From Roseovarius confluentis (GTDB lineage Bacteria > Pseudomonadota > Alphaproteobacteria > Rhodobacterales > Rhodobacteraceae): 64,000 nucleotides of DNA. A program made the translations under genes and the position numbers. Below, piece by piece: positions 52,340 to 61,704 of this stretch. Within the stretch, counting starts at the first letter, position 1. Each line of letters begins with the position of its first letter. The notes under the pieces are model-generated. The model was given only the letters and a program-made list of their open reading frames with translations, was not told the DNA's origin and made no database searches. The DNA lies in contig NZ_PPFE01000007.1 of assembly GCF_002917925.1 (NCBI RefSeq), forward strand, positions 62,001 through 126,000, read 5' to 3'.

Positions 52340-53626
52340 ATGACCACCCAGCGCATCCTGACCGGGCAAGTCCTCTGCTTCACCCGCTCACCGTTCGAAG
52401 GCGATCCCGCCGGCGCCGCCTGCCTCGACGAGGCTGTCCTGATCGAAAACGGCCTCATCTCCCGTACAGGGCCTTTGGCAGACCTGCGCGCCGCCGCTCC
52501 GGACGCCCGTATCGAGCGCTACGACGACCACCTCATCTCGCCCGGCTTCATCGACGCCCACGCGCATTATCCCCAGACCGCCATCATCGCCAGCTGGGGC
52601 AAACGCCTGCGCGATTGGCTGGAAACCTACACCTTCCCCGAGGAAATGCGCCTTTCCGATCCAGCCTATGCACGCGAGACAGCAAACCGCTACCTCGACC
52701 TGACGCTGGCCAATGGCACCACCACCGTCGCCACGTTCTGCACCTCCCACGCCCACAGCGCCGACGCCTTCTTTCAGGCCGCGCATATCCGCAACCTCCG
52801 CGCTGTCGCCGGCAAAACCTGCATGGATCGCAACGCCCCCGCCGCGTTGCTGGACACAGCCCGATCCGCCTATGACGACAGCGCCGCACTCATTGCCCGG
52901 TGGCACGGCACCGACCGGCTGACCTACGCCATCAGCCCGCGCTTCTCGCCCACCTCGACGCCAGATCAGCTCTCCGCCCTCGGTGCGCTCTGGGCCGAAC
53001 ACCCCACCTGCCTGATGCAAACGCATCTTTCCGAGCAGATCGAGGAAATCGACTGGGTCAAATCCCTCTTTCCCACGGCGCGCGATTATCTCGACACCTA
53101 CGAGACCCACGGCCTCCTCGGCGCGCGCGGACTCTACGGCCACGCCATCCACCTCACCCCCTTGGAACGCGCCCGCCTGTCCGAGGTCGGCGCGGCGCTC
53201 ATCCACTGCCCCACCTCCAACACTTTCATCGGCTCCGGCCTTTTCGATATCGCCGCGCGCTTCAATGACGGCCACCGCATCGGCCTTGCCACCGACACCG
53301 GCGGCGGCTCGTCCTTCTCGATGCTGCGCACCATGGCGGCGGCCTACGAGATCGGCCAACTCACCGGCACCGCCCTGCATCCTGCCCAGCTCTGGTGGCT
53401 GGCGACGGCAGGCAGCGCCGACGCCCTGCACGTGTCCGACTGCATCGGCACCATCGCCCCGGGGATGGAGGCTGACCTCATCGCCATCGACCTCGCCTCG
53501 ACGCCGGCAATCACCCAACGCGCGAACACGGCGAACGACATCTGGCAAGCTGTCTTCCCCACGATCATGATGGGCGACGACCGTGCAATCGCGCAGGTCT
53601 GGGTGATGGGAGAGCCGCAATCGTAG
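52340..53626 (+). CDS. guaD: Guanine deaminase
   Basis: 428 residues from MTTQRILTGQVLCFTRSPFEGD, with CGAGGAAA 12 bases before the ATG. Amidohydrolase landmarks: PGFIDAHAHYPQTAI (metal-binding HAH), the LMQTHLSEQIEEI His, GHAIHLTPLE, and DTGGGSSFSMLRTM with the metal Asp. It deaminates guanine to xanthine in purine salvage. The long upstream frame extension covers the mgtE 5' region and is rejected. The TAG stop lies inside a palindromic repeat (53623-53645). Confidence 0.93.
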   Translation: MTTQRILTGQVLCFTRSPFEGDPAGAACLDEAVLIENGLISRTGPLADLRAAAPDARIERYDDHLISPGFIDAHAHYPQTAIIASWGKRLRDWLETYTFPEEMRLSDPAYARETANRYLDLTLANGTTTVATFCTSHAHSADAFFQAAHIRNLRAVAGKTCMDRNAPAALLDTARSAYDDSAALIARWHGTDRLTYAISPRFSPTSTPDQLSALGALWAEHPTCLMQTHLSEQIEEIDWVKSLFPTARDYLDTYETHGLLGARGLYGHAIHLTPLERARLSEVGAALIHCPTSNTFIGSGLFDIAARFNDGHRIGLATDTGGGSSFSMLRTMAAAYEIGQLTGTALHPAQLWWLATAGSADALHVSDCIGTIAPGMEADLIAIDLASTPAITQRANTANDIWQAVFPTIMMGDDRAIAQVWVMGEPQS

Positions 53627-53645
53627 GGTGGGGTTACCCCCCACC
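53623..53645. repeat. GTAGGGTGGG palindromic repeat over the guaD stop codon
   Basis: GTAGGGTGGGG, short centre, CCCCCCACC. The guaD stop TAG (53624-53626) is inside the element. A related copy sits within nnrD at 55023-55045. Confidence 0.6.
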
Positions 53646-53742
53646 ATTCGAACCCCGCCACTCTGAGGCCAGTCGGTAAAGGAAAATGCCTGGCGCTGAA
53701 CTACCCCGGTTTCAGCGCTCCGCGCTTCCGCATAAGGGAACA

Positions 53743-53827
53743 TGGTGCGGGTGAAGGGACTTGAACCCCCACGCCTTGCGGCGCCAGAACCTAAATCTGG
53801 TGCGTCTACCAATTCCGCCACACCCGC
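53743..53827 (-). tRNA. tRNA-Leu (anticodon UAG)
   Basis: On the minus strand a full cloverleaf begins GCGGGTGTGGCGGAATTGG with a leucine-type long variable arm. The anticodon stem CCAGA/TCTGG encloses the loop TTTAGGT, so the anticodon is TAG. The T arm reads GGGGGTTCAAGTCCC, the acceptor CACCCGC closes it, and CCA is encoded (85 nt with CCA). Confidence 0.96.
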
Positions 53828-53928
53828 ATCGAGCCGCGTCTTAGCAAAGCCTTCGGATGGATGCGAGGACAATTTCCCCCGCAACACATCCACCAAATAT
53901 GCCCAGCCCTTGAACAAAACGCGCGACA

Positions 53929-53957
53929 TTAACGAAATCTTGACGTATGGTGATAAA
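53929..53957 (+). promoter_or_regulatory. Putative promoter of the Hint-domain gene
   Basis: TTAACG at 53929-53934 and GATAAA at 53952-53957 with a 17-base spacer, 34 bases before the ATG. Confidence 0.35.
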
Positions 53958-53990
53958 AAATCTGAGGCAGAAAACAGAGCGAGATAGCCC

Positions 53991-54488
53991 ATGGAACCGA
54001 AAACGGTCGGGGGCACAGGCGGGATAAATCCGTCCGGGGCCAAAGCGCAGGCCAGCGGCTTTGCCGCCGGTGCAGTTATCATGACATTGGACGGCGAGAA
54101 AACGGTGGAAGATCTCCGCCCCGGGGACCGCGTGATCACGCGCGACACCGGCATGGCCATCCTGAAGGACATCCCGGTTCAAACCCTGCGCACCCGGGCG
54201 ATCCGCGTTCAGGCTGGATCGCTCGGTCACACCCGCCCCGTGCGCGACGTCCTGCTTCCCGCAGGCCAATCCCTGCTGATCCGCGATTGGCGGGCAGAGG
54301 CGATGTTCGGCTCCAAGCGCGCCGTGGTACAGATCTCGCAGCTTGTCGACGGCGAATTCATCACCGACGAGGGCGAGGCGGACCTGACACTCTATACTCT
54401 CGATTTCGACACGCCCCACATCGTCTATGTCGACGGGCTCGAAGTGGCCAGCACCACCGATATCGAAGCGCTGTCCAAAGCCGCGTGA
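53991..54488 (+). CDS. Hint-domain protein lacking the catalytic cysteine
   Basis: 165 residues. The Hint (Hedgehog/intein) fold is recognised from FAAGAVIMTLDGEKTVEDLRPGDRVITRDTG and the closing FDTPHIVYVDGLEVAST. In self-splicing members the fold starts with Cys followed by F/L; here the equivalent position is Gly23 (SGFAAG), so splicing or cleavage is not expected. Roseobacter genomes carry many Hint-like proteins of unknown role. No signal peptide; a putative promoter lies directly upstream, next to tRNA-Leu. Confidence 0.78.
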   Translation: MEPKTVGGTGGINPSGAKAQASGFAAGAVIMTLDGEKTVEDLRPGDRVITRDTGMAILKDIPVQTLRTRAIRVQAGSLGHTRPVRDVLLPAGQSLLIRDWRAEAMFGSKRAVVQISQLVDGEFITDEGEADLTLYTLDFDTPHIVYVDGLEVASTTDIEALSKAA

Positions 54489-54492
54489 CCCT

Positions 54493-54518
54493 GTCCCGGG
54501 CCTGAACCGGGACCTCAC
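54493..54518. repeat. REP-like palindromic repeat, copy C
   Basis: GTCCCGGG-CCTGA-ACCGGGAC then CTCAC, in the same orientation as copies at 2469 and 49373. It overlaps the stop region of nnrD. Confidence 0.65.
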
Positions 54519-56068
54519 ACGCCCAATGCGCGCAACACCTTCGGCAACTCTTCCGGCAGATCCTCGGCGATCAGGCCCGGACCGAAAGAGCGGGCGCATT
54601 CCACATGTAACCATGCCCCTGTCTCCGCGGCCTGCATCGGCGCAAAGCCTCGCGCCAACAGCCCGGCAATGAACCCGGCCAGCACGTCCCCTGCCCCCGC
54701 CGTCGCCAGCCAGGGTGCAGACCGTTCATACTGGGCAGAGGTGATCGAACAGCGACCATCGGGATCGGCGATCACCGTATCCGGCCCTTTGAACAACACG
54801 ACACATCCTGCCCTGTTCGCCGCCGCGCGCGTCGCATCCACCTTGGAATAGGCCGGGCCACTGGTGGGCGCCGCGTTCAGCTTCTCGGCAACATCCGGGA
54901 ACAGCCGCGCGAACTCTCCGGCATGCGGGGTCAGAACACTTTGCTCATGCAACATGCCGAACAGCGTTTCCGGCTGCTCTGCAAACGCCGTCAGCGCATC
55001 CGCATCCAGCACCACCGACCGTGTAGGGTGGGTTTCCAACCCACCCCCCGCAAGCGCCGCCGGCACCAACTCGCGCGCCCGCTCGACGCCCAGCCCCGGC
55101 CCCAGGCAGACCGCATTCAACCGCCCGTCCTCCAGCACCGCTGCCAGCCCGTCGCCACCCTCGGCCCGACGCAGCATGATCGACGTCACGTGACACGCCA
55201 CCTCCTGTTGCGCATTCGGCGGTACGCCCAGTGTTACCAGCCCCGCCCCGATCCTCAGCGCCCCGCGCGCCGCCAGCCGTGCGGCCCCGGTGCGCCCCGC
55301 GCCTCCTGACAGAACCAGCGCATGTCCGTGGCCATATTTGTGCGACGTCGCCGCCTTGCGCAGTCGCCCACCGGGCACCCGGTCCACCAACCGCACAACC
55401 CCGTCCGGCGCGGCATCTTGGGAGAGCCCGATGCTCTTGACCACCAGCTTGCCCGCCTGTTGTGCCCCGCGTGACAGATAATGCCCCAGCTTGGCCTCAT
55501 GGAAACTTACCGTCAGATCTGCGTTCGCAAAGGTACCCATTGCGCGACCGCTGTCGGCGCAAAGCCCTGAGGGTATGTCCACAGCCACGGTGCGAACATG
55601 TCTCGACTCTCGAAATCCATCGAACGCCACCAAAACCTGCGCAAGTCCCCCTTCCACGGGCCGGGAGAGTCCTGTTCCGAACACGGCATCCACGAAAAGG
55701 TCGGATTTTTCCCGATGCTCAATGTCGCGACTCATGTCGCCAACCTTCCCCATCGCCGACCACCGCTGGTAATTCACACGTGCGTCCGGAGGCAGCTTGG
55801 CGGGGTCACCATAGAGAAACACCTCCACGTCCCAGCCCCACTCCTTCAACAACCGCGCCACGACGAACCCGTCGCCGCCATTGTTCCCCGGTCCGCACAG
55901 TACCACCGCCCGGTGCGGTGCCGCGGCCAAATCTGGCCACTCTTCGAATACTGCGGCGACCACGCCGCGCCCGGCGCGTTCCATCAGGTCCAGCCCGGTC
56001 GCCTCGCCCGACGCAATCGCGGCTTCTTCGATGGCGCGCATCTGGGCCGCGGTAAGCAATTCGGTCAT
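54515..56068 (-). CDS. nnr: Bifunctional NAD(P)H-hydrate epimerase and ADP-dependent dehydratase
   Basis: 517 residues from MTELLTAAQMRAIEEAAIA; 15 upstream codons are discounted. The N-terminal YjeF_N epimerase half has GPGNNGGDGFVVARLL; the C-terminal dehydratase half has CLGPGLG, VVLDADALTAF, LTPHAGEF and the ATP/ADP loop ATAGAGDVLAGF. It repairs hydrated NAD(P)H. In front of VVLDADALT a segment GGLETHPTRS is encoded by a GTAGGGTGGG-type palindrome (55023-55045), suggesting insertion of a repeat in frame. Divergent from glnB. Confidence 0.93.
   Translation of the reverse strand: MTELLTAAQMRAIEEAAIASGEATGLDLMERAGRGVVAAVFEEWPDLAAAPHRAVVLCGPGNNGGDGFVVARLLKEWGWDVEVFLYGDPAKLPPDARVNYQRWSAMGKVGDMSRDIEHREKSDLFVDAVFGTGLSRPVEGGLAQVLVAFDGFRESRHVRTVAVDIPSGLCADSGRAMGTFANADLTVSFHEAKLGHYLSRGAQQAGKLVVKSIGLSQDAAPDGVVRLVDRVPGGRLRKAATSHKYGHGHALVLSGGAGRTGAARLAARGALRIGAGLVTLGVPPNAQQEVACHVTSIMLRRAEGGDGLAAVLEDGRLNAVCLGPGLGVERARELVPAALAGGGLETHPTRSVVLDADALTAFAEQPETLFGMLHEQSVLTPHAGEFARLFPDVAEKLNAAPTSGPAYSKVDATRAAANRAGCVVLFKGPDTVIADPDGRCSITSAQYERSAPWLATAGAGDVLAGFIAGLLARGFAPMQAAETGAWLHVECARSFGPGLIAEDLPEELPKVLRALGV
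55023..55045. repeat. GTAGGGTGGG palindromic repeat inside nnr coding sequence
   Basis: GTAGGGTGGGTT, short centre, AACCCACC. It encodes part of GGLETHPTR in the Nnr protein. Related copy at 53623-53645. Confidence 0.6.
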
Positions 56069-56119
56069 TCCCGCTCCTTTTCGATTCATTTCCGCGCAAA
56101 AATAAGCCAACACGCCTAA

Positions 56120-56575
<456 letters not shown>

Positions 56576-56605
56576 ACTACACCTGGAACCACAACGAAGG
56601 GATCA

Positions 56606-58018
56606 ATGGACATGAGCGCAAAAGATCTGCTCAAGACGATCAAGGACGAGGAAGTCGAGTATGTCGACATCCGTTTCACCGACCCCCGCGGCAAGCTGCA
56701 GCACGTGACGGTCATCGCCGACGAGGTCGACGAGGACTTCCTGGAGGAAGGCTTCATGTTCGACGGCTCGTCGATCGCCGGCTGGAAATCGATCGAAGCC
56801 TCGGACATGAAACTGATGCCCGACACCGCCAGCGGCTACATCGACCCCTTCTATGCCGAGAAAACCATCTGCGTGCACTGCTCGATCGTCGAGCCGGACA
56901 CCGGCGAAGCCTACGAGCGTGACCCGCGCGGCACCGCGGAAAAGGCCGAGGCCTACCTGAAGTCCAGCGGCATCGGTGACAGCGCCTTCATGGGCCCCGA
57001 AGCGGAATTCTTCCTCTTCGACGACGTACGCTTCTCCAACTCGATCAACAAGGTCTCCTACGAGGTCGACGCGATCGACGCGTCCTGGAATACCGACACC
57101 GAGTACGAGATGGGCAACATGGGCCACCGTCCGGGCGTCAAGGGCGGGTATTTCCCGGTCAACCCCACGGACGAATCCCAGGACATCCGCTCCGAGATGC
57201 TCTCGACCATGAAGCGCCTGGGCATGAAGGTCGACAAGCACCACCACGAGGTGGCCTCGTGCCAGCACGAGCTTGGCCTGATCTTCGGCACCGTGACCAA
57301 GCAGGCGGACGAGCTGCAGAAGTACAAGTACGTCATCCACAACGTCGCCGCCGCCTACGGCAAGTCGGCCACGTTCATGCCCAAGCCCATCGCGGGCGAC
57401 AACGGCACGGGCATGCACGTCAACATGTCGATCTGGAAAGACGGCAAGCCGCTTTTCGCCGGTGACAAGTATGCCGACCTTTCGGACGAGGCCCTGTGGT
57501 ACATCGGCGGCATCCTGAAGCACGCCAAGTCGCTCAATGCCTTCACCAACCCGTCGACCAACAGCTACAAGCGCCTGATCCCGGGCTTTGAAGCTCCCGT
57601 GCTGCGCGCCTACTCGGCCCGCAACCGCTCGGGCTGCGTCCGGATCCCGTGGACCGAGTCGCCGAAAGCCAAGCGCGTCGAGGCCCGCTTCCCCGATCCG
57701 TCGGCAAACCCTTACCTGTGCTTTGCTGCGCTTCTGATGGCCGGTCTCGACGGCATCAAGAACAAGATCGACCCGGGCGAGGCGATGGACAAGAACCTCT
57801 ACGACCTGCCGGCCGAAGAGCTCGAAGGCATCCCGACCGTCTGCGGCAGCCTGCGCGAAGCCATGCAGGAGCTTCAGGCCGATCACGAGTACCTTCTGGC
57901 CGGTGACGTGTTCACAAAGGACCAGATCGAAGGCTATATCGAACTCAAGATGGAAGAGATCGAGACTTACGAACACACGCCGCACCCGGTGGAGTTCGGC
58001 CTGTACTACAGCTGCTGA
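56606..58018 (+). CDS. glnA: Glutamine synthetase type I
   Basis: 470 residues from the first ATG (AAGGG five bases upstream); [14 protein letters not shown] two codons later gives 468 residues and the numbering of E. coli GlnA. Landmarks: [23 protein letters not shown], the ATP-binding [16 protein letters not shown], and the adenylylation site Tyr in NLYDLPAEE (Y397 by the later start). It makes glutamine from glutamate, ammonia and ATP. A strong terminator follows. Confidence 0.98.
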   Translation: MDMSAKDLLKTIKDEEVEYVDIRFTDPRGKLQHVTVIADEVDEDFLEEGFMFDGSSIAGWKSIEASDMKLMPDTASGYIDPFYAEKTICVHCSIVEPDTGEAYERDPRGTAEKAEAYLKSSGIGDSAFMGPEAEFFLFDDVRFSNSINKVSYEVDAIDASWNTDTEYEMGNMGHRPGVKGGYFPVNPTDESQDIRSEMLSTMKRLGMKVDKHHHEVASCQHELGLIFGTVTKQADELQKYKYVIHNVAAAYGKSATFMPKPIAGDNGTGMHVNMSIWKDGKPLFAGDKYADLSDEALWYIGGILKHAKSLNAFTNPSTNSYKRLIPGFEAPVLRAYSARNRSGCVRIPWTESPKAKRVEARFPDPSANPYLCFAALLMAGLDGIKNKIDPGEAMDKNLYDLPAEELEGIPTVCGSLREAMQELQADHEYLLAGDVFTKDQIEGYIELKMEEIETYEHTPHPVEFGLYYSC

Positions 58019-58042
58019 TCTCTCAGCCAATCTGAAACGACG

Positions 58043-58075
58043 CGGGCGCCTTTTCCGGAAGGCGCCCGTTTTTTT
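58043..58075 (+). terminator. Intrinsic terminator of glnBA
   Basis: Perfect 10-bp stem CGGGCGCCTT/AAGGCGCCCG, 6-base loop, seven Ts. Confidence 0.92.
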
Positions 58076-58234
58076 CATCCTGTCCTTCAAAAAACACGCG
58101 AGGCAGTTGCTGGAAAATGGCGGATTCCCGCTCGTCCGCGAACAGTGCCCAATTGTTTTCATATTTGAAACGCACTGTGTTCACTAACTTTTTGGATGAT
58201 CTAAATTCGATCGCGAACAACCAGGACTTGAAAA

Positions 58235-59098
58235 ATGGCTCATACCGATAAACGCGTCACGGCAGGTCTGATCTTCATGGAAGAAAAAACAATCGACCTT
58301 CTGGATGCGGTCACGCACACCGCCGAGGCCTTGACCGGTCTCTGCGAGGACGGCCGGTCGCTCGGCTTCCTGTCCGACCTGGACGCCGGGGTAGAGACCG
58401 AACATTACCGGATCGGCCTGACACTCAGCGACAATGTCGTGCTGCCGGGTCTGGAGCTGAAGGTCGGCACCCTGCTGCAGATCGACGTCTCCCGACGGGA
58501 CCAAGCGGCGGGCGAACCCGCCACCGCGATGGATGCCGTGCTGGCCCGCGTGGCAATTGCCCTCAGCGATCAGCTACGTCCAGAGCACCTGCAATGGGTC
58601 GAGCCAAAGGCGATCCTGTCAGCTGAAGACGTCATGATGGCGCGCAAGCCTGCCGAGCATGAAACGCCCGAAACCGACAGGTTGCCGGACCAGACCGTGC
58701 GCGCCCGCGCCGCCCTGACCGAGATCGACGAACTGCACACCAAGCTGGACGAGCGGTTGGAAAACACGCCTCCGCCGGTCTTGCCGATCCTGCCCTCGAA
58801 GGCGTTCTTCGGCGTGTCCGAAGGCATCATCGAAGACACGCCGGACACGCTCGCTCCAGCCATCGAGAACATTGCCGAGGAGACCGACCGCCTGCGCCTG
58901 GCGGCCTGGCTTTTGTCCTTGGCGGTGGCCTGCATCGCGCTGCCGGTCGGGCTGGCGCTGGTGATCATCAACCTGATCAAAGGTGAAAACCTGCGCCTCG
59001 TCTCACAGGCGGCGGCCCTGTCGGGGCTCTTCGTCTCGTTGCAGGCCAACGGCGCCACCGCCACCGCTGTGGAGGTCGTCCAGAGCGTGTTGCTTTGA
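58235..59098 (+). CDS. Tail-anchored protein of unknown function
   Basis: 287 residues. An N-terminal alpha/beta-like region (1-140: IDLLDAVTHTAEALTGL, TEHYRIGLTLSDNVVL, KVGTLLQIDVSRRDQ) is followed by a Pro-rich linker (ENTPPPVLPILPS) and two hydrophobic segments near 225-285 (RLAAWLLSLAVACIALPVGLALVIINLI). No family recognised. Its layout (soluble N-part, linker, C-terminal membrane helix) resembles the protein at 60816-61532. Monocistronic between the glnA terminator and the transglycosylase gene. Confidence 0.65.
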   Translation: MAHTDKRVTAGLIFMEEKTIDLLDAVTHTAEALTGLCEDGRSLGFLSDLDAGVETEHYRIGLTLSDNVVLPGLELKVGTLLQIDVSRRDQAAGEPATAMDAVLARVAIALSDQLRPEHLQWVEPKAILSAEDVMMARKPAEHETPETDRLPDQTVRARAALTEIDELHTKLDERLENTPPPVLPILPSKAFFGVSEGIIEDTPDTLAPAIENIAEETDRLRLAAWLLSLAVACIALPVGLALVIINLIKGENLRLVSQAAALSGLFVSLQANGATATAVEVVQSVLL

Positions 59099-59212
59099 GC
59101 TCCGCCCGGCACTCCGGCAGTCATCGGGTCGGCGTCTTCTCCGGCCCCGAGAATTGACTTTGTTCCCCGTTCCCCCTCGGCTAAGCTTGGACGGTCTGAC
59201 CTGGAGTTGCCA

Positions 59213-60028
59213 ATGTACCCGAAACCGAAATCCCGCATTTTCACGCTCGCCCTTGCCCTTGCCGCCTCCGCCACAACCGGAACGGCCGCGCTCGCGCAAT
59301 GTGGCAATAACGCCAACGGATTCGAACAATGGAAGGCCGGCTTCGCCCAGCAGGCCCAGGCTTCCGGTGTCGGTCAACGTGGTCTTCAGGCACTGGCCCA
59401 GACCCGCTACGCCTCCAGCACCATCGCCGCCGACCGCAACCAGAAGAGCTTTCGTTACTCGCTCGACAAGTTCATGCAGGTGCGCGGCGCCAACACGATC
59501 ATCGCCCAGGGCCGCAAGCGCAAGGCGCAGAACCCTGGCTTCTACAACTGGATCGAACAGAACTACGGCGTGCCCGCCGGGGTCATCATCGCCATTCACG
59601 GCATGGAAACCGGCTTTGGCGGCTTCATGGGCGACAGCTCGGTCGTCTCGGCCATCGTGACCCTGACCTATGACTGCCGTCGCTCGGACTTCTTCCGTCC
59701 GCACGCCATCGGCGCGCTGAAACTGGTGGATCGCGGCTCGATCACCATCAACACGCGCGGCGCCAAGCATGGCGAACTCGGCCATACCCAGTTCCTGCCG
59801 GGCAACGCGCTGACCTACGGCGTTGACGGCAACGGCGACGGCCGCGTGGATTTCTACAACCAGGCCGATGCTCTTGTGTCGACGGCGAATTTCCTGCGCC
59901 GCAAGGGGTGGCAGCCGGGCGCAGGTTACCAGCAGGGCCAGCCCAATTTCCGCGTCATCAAGCAATGGAACGCAGCCACAGTCTATCAACAGGCCATCGC
60001 CATCATGGGCGCCAAGATCGACGGCTGA
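59213..60028 (+). CDS. Lytic murein transglycosylase (MltB/SltB type)
   Basis: 271 residues from MYPKPKSRIFTLALALAAS, with CTGGAG 6 bases upstream; a TTG two codons earlier is less likely. Signal peptide to about residue 27 (AALAQ). The catalytic region is IIAIHGMETGFGGFMGDSS (Glu in METG), then GHTQFLPGNALTYGVDGNGDGRVDFYNQADALVSTANFL, as in the MltB family. It cleaves peptidoglycan glycan strands in the periplasm. Third transglycosylase of this window. Confidence 0.92.
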   Translation: MYPKPKSRIFTLALALAASATTGTAALAQCGNNANGFEQWKAGFAQQAQASGVGQRGLQALAQTRYASSTIAADRNQKSFRYSLDKFMQVRGANTIIAQGRKRKAQNPGFYNWIEQNYGVPAGVIIAIHGMETGFGGFMGDSSVVSAIVTLTYDCRRSDFFRPHAIGALKLVDRGSITINTRGAKHGELGHTQFLPGNALTYGVDGNGDGRVDFYNQADALVSTANFLRRKGWQPGAGYQQGQPNFRVIKQWNAATVYQQAIAIMGAKIDG

Positions 60029-60215
60029 CGGCGCGGGGCTTGACGCAGAACCGCCGGCTGCCTATCTGCCGGGCTTACGGGGCGTCAGGCCCCCGCCGCC
60101 CGCAAGCCGCTCGGCCATGGTGAAGCCCTGACAGTGACATTGCATCGCCCCGGGGCACAGGCCGGGCAGCAACGCGGGCCCTGCCGATCTATCTGCCCCT
60201 TATGGGATCACTGCA

Positions 60216-60650
60216 ATGACACAGACCACGCTTCCCCCGCGCGACGTGCTGAAAGGTCACGCGCGCAATCTTCGCCAGACCCTCAGCCACGCCGGAACGC
60301 CCATCAGCCACTCCACGGCACTCGAACATGTTGCTCATCAATGGGGCTACCGTGACTGGAACACCCTGTCCGACGCCATCGCGGCTCCGGCTCCCCGCGT
60401 CTGGGCGCTGGGTCAACGGGTGTCTGGGCACTATCTCGGCCATGCGTTCACCGGCACCATCCGCTCGGCTCGCCGTCGCGGACCGAACCACGTGGAACTG
60501 GGCATCGACTTCGACACGCCCGTCGACGTGGTTGCCTCAACCCGCTTCAGCGCAATGCGGAAACGGGTGACCTGCACGGTCGGCGCCACCGGGCGCACGG
60601 TCGAGAAAACCTCTGACGGACAGCCGCACGTTGCCCTTGACCTGACCTGA
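60216..60650 (+). CDS. Glyoxalase-superfamily-related protein
   Basis: 144 residues. The helical N-terminus KGHARNLRQTLSHAGTPISHSTALEHVAHQWGYRDWNTLSDA matches the small glyoxalase-related domain (Glyoxalase_8). The rest is a beta-rich domain (VSGHYLGHAFTGTIRSARRRGPNHVELGIDFDTPVDVV). No metal-site His/Glu set of true glyoxalase I could be recognised. Function unknown. Confidence 0.65.
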   Translation: MTQTTLPPRDVLKGHARNLRQTLSHAGTPISHSTALEHVAHQWGYRDWNTLSDAIAAPAPRVWALGQRVSGHYLGHAFTGTIRSARRRGPNHVELGIDFDTPVDVVASTRFSAMRKRVTCTVGATGRTVEKTSDGQPHVALDLT

Positions 60651-60657
60651 CACCTCT

Positions 60658-60732
60658 GGCGTGCCGCACCTTCAAAAAGCGCGGCACGCCCCCTCAAATC
60701 AAGGCGCTCGGTCCGCTATCCGGGAGCGCCTT
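60658..60732. terminator. Two consecutive hairpins after the glyoxalase-related gene
   Basis: GGCGTGCCGC/GCGGCACGCC at 60658-60690, then AAGGCGCTC/GAGCGCCTT at 60701-60732, both perfect. T-tracts are weak, so termination or RNA stabilisation are both possible. Confidence 0.5.
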
Positions 60733-60780
60733 CTTGAACTTGCCACAATCTTTTCCAACGCCCGTCCCAGTTGCAGCATA

Positions 60781-60800
60781 GGTCTGGAATTTCCTAGACC
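60781..60800. promoter_or_regulatory. Near-palindrome upstream of the unknown gene at 60816
   Basis: GGTCTGGAAT, TTCCTAGACC: a 20-base imperfect palindrome lying between the likely promoter and the ribosome binding site GAAGGCAGAG. Candidate repressor site. Confidence 0.4.
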
Positions 60801-60815
60801 CTTCGAAGGCAGAGT

Positions 60816-61532
60816 ATGTACGACTCCCTACAGACCTCCATCGCGACTTTCGGCTATCGCCGCGCGCCAGTGGCGCAGGCCGGCGATATCGTTCACGCGA
60901 TCGACGAGATGCTGCAAAACTCCGACGCCCAGCCGCGCCGGATTCACTGGGTCAGCGACTCCATCGCGATGATAGACCGGATCGGCGTGCGAATCGCCGT
61001 CGCTCTTTTGCCTCCCAGCCATGAGGATCGTTACACGCATCTCGTGCTTGCCATCGGGCGCAGTCCCGACGAACCGAACGGCGACGACCTTCTGGATGTC
61101 TCCTTCGCGCATCTTGCCGACCGATTGATCTATCGCATCAAGGACGACATGCCCTATGACACGATCATGCGCGGCGAAACGCCCGAAATGGTTGACCACG
61201 ACCTGATCCTGTCGCTCTACGATCTTTTGCGCAAGTCGCCCCCCGCGTCCGGCCCCTCCGCTCCGGCCAATCTCGACGCACAGCCCGCCGCACGCCAACG
61301 CCGGACCACCACTGTCTTAACTACCGAAGAGTATTTCGACGTAATCCTGTCCGAAGAGGTGCCCGATACCGTCACGGCCGTGCCAAGCTGGCTTGAAAAA
61401 CGCGCCGTGCCTACGAAGCCGCTGCGCCTGACAGTGCACACGATGGCGCTGTCGATCATGTTGTACACTGCCCCGCTCGGTGCGTTTCTCTTCACGTATT
61501 CGATGCTGCGCGACATCACGGGCGATAATTGA
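60816..61532 (+). CDS. C-terminally membrane-anchored protein of unknown function
   Basis: 238 residues. N-terminal soluble region with alternating helices and strands (GDIVHAIDEMLQNSDAQPRRIHWVSDSIAMIDRIGVRIAVALL, YTHLVLAIGRSPDEPN), a Pro/Ser-rich middle and a C-terminal hydrophobic segment (MALSIMLYTAPLGAFLFTYSML). Roseobacter-type hypothetical protein; no family named with confidence. Similar in layout, not clearly in sequence, to 58235-59098. Confidence 0.65.
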   Translation: MYDSLQTSIATFGYRRAPVAQAGDIVHAIDEMLQNSDAQPRRIHWVSDSIAMIDRIGVRIAVALLPPSHEDRYTHLVLAIGRSPDEPNGDDLLDVSFAHLADRLIYRIKDDMPYDTIMRGETPEMVDHDLILSLYDLLRKSPPASGPSAPANLDAQPAARQRRTTTVLTTEEYFDVILSEEVPDTVTAVPSWLEKRAVPTKPLRLTVHTMALSIMLYTAPLGAFLFTYSMLRDITGDN

Positions 61533-61566
61533 TCAACCCCACCTGATCCTTGCAAAGGTGAAACGG

Positions 61567-61590
61567 GCGACACCTCTGGGTGCCGCCCTG
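61567..61590. terminator. Hairpin after the gene at 60816
   Basis: GGGCG-A-CACC, TCTG loop, GGTG-C-CGCCC. One internal mismatch; no direct T-tract. Confidence 0.4.
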
Positions 61591-61704
61591 CCTGTATGAA
61601 GCCTGTTTTTGTTCGGCTTTTCTGTTTCTGCGCCTGGCTCAGGGATCGCACCCGCGCGGCTTTCCTTTTGCTATTGTCTCTTATAACGAAACAATTTGAC
61701 CGAA

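Noticed and set aside
53743..54488. Integrated element at tRNA-Leu
   Set aside because: The tRNA has no repeated 3' end nearby and no integrase is present.
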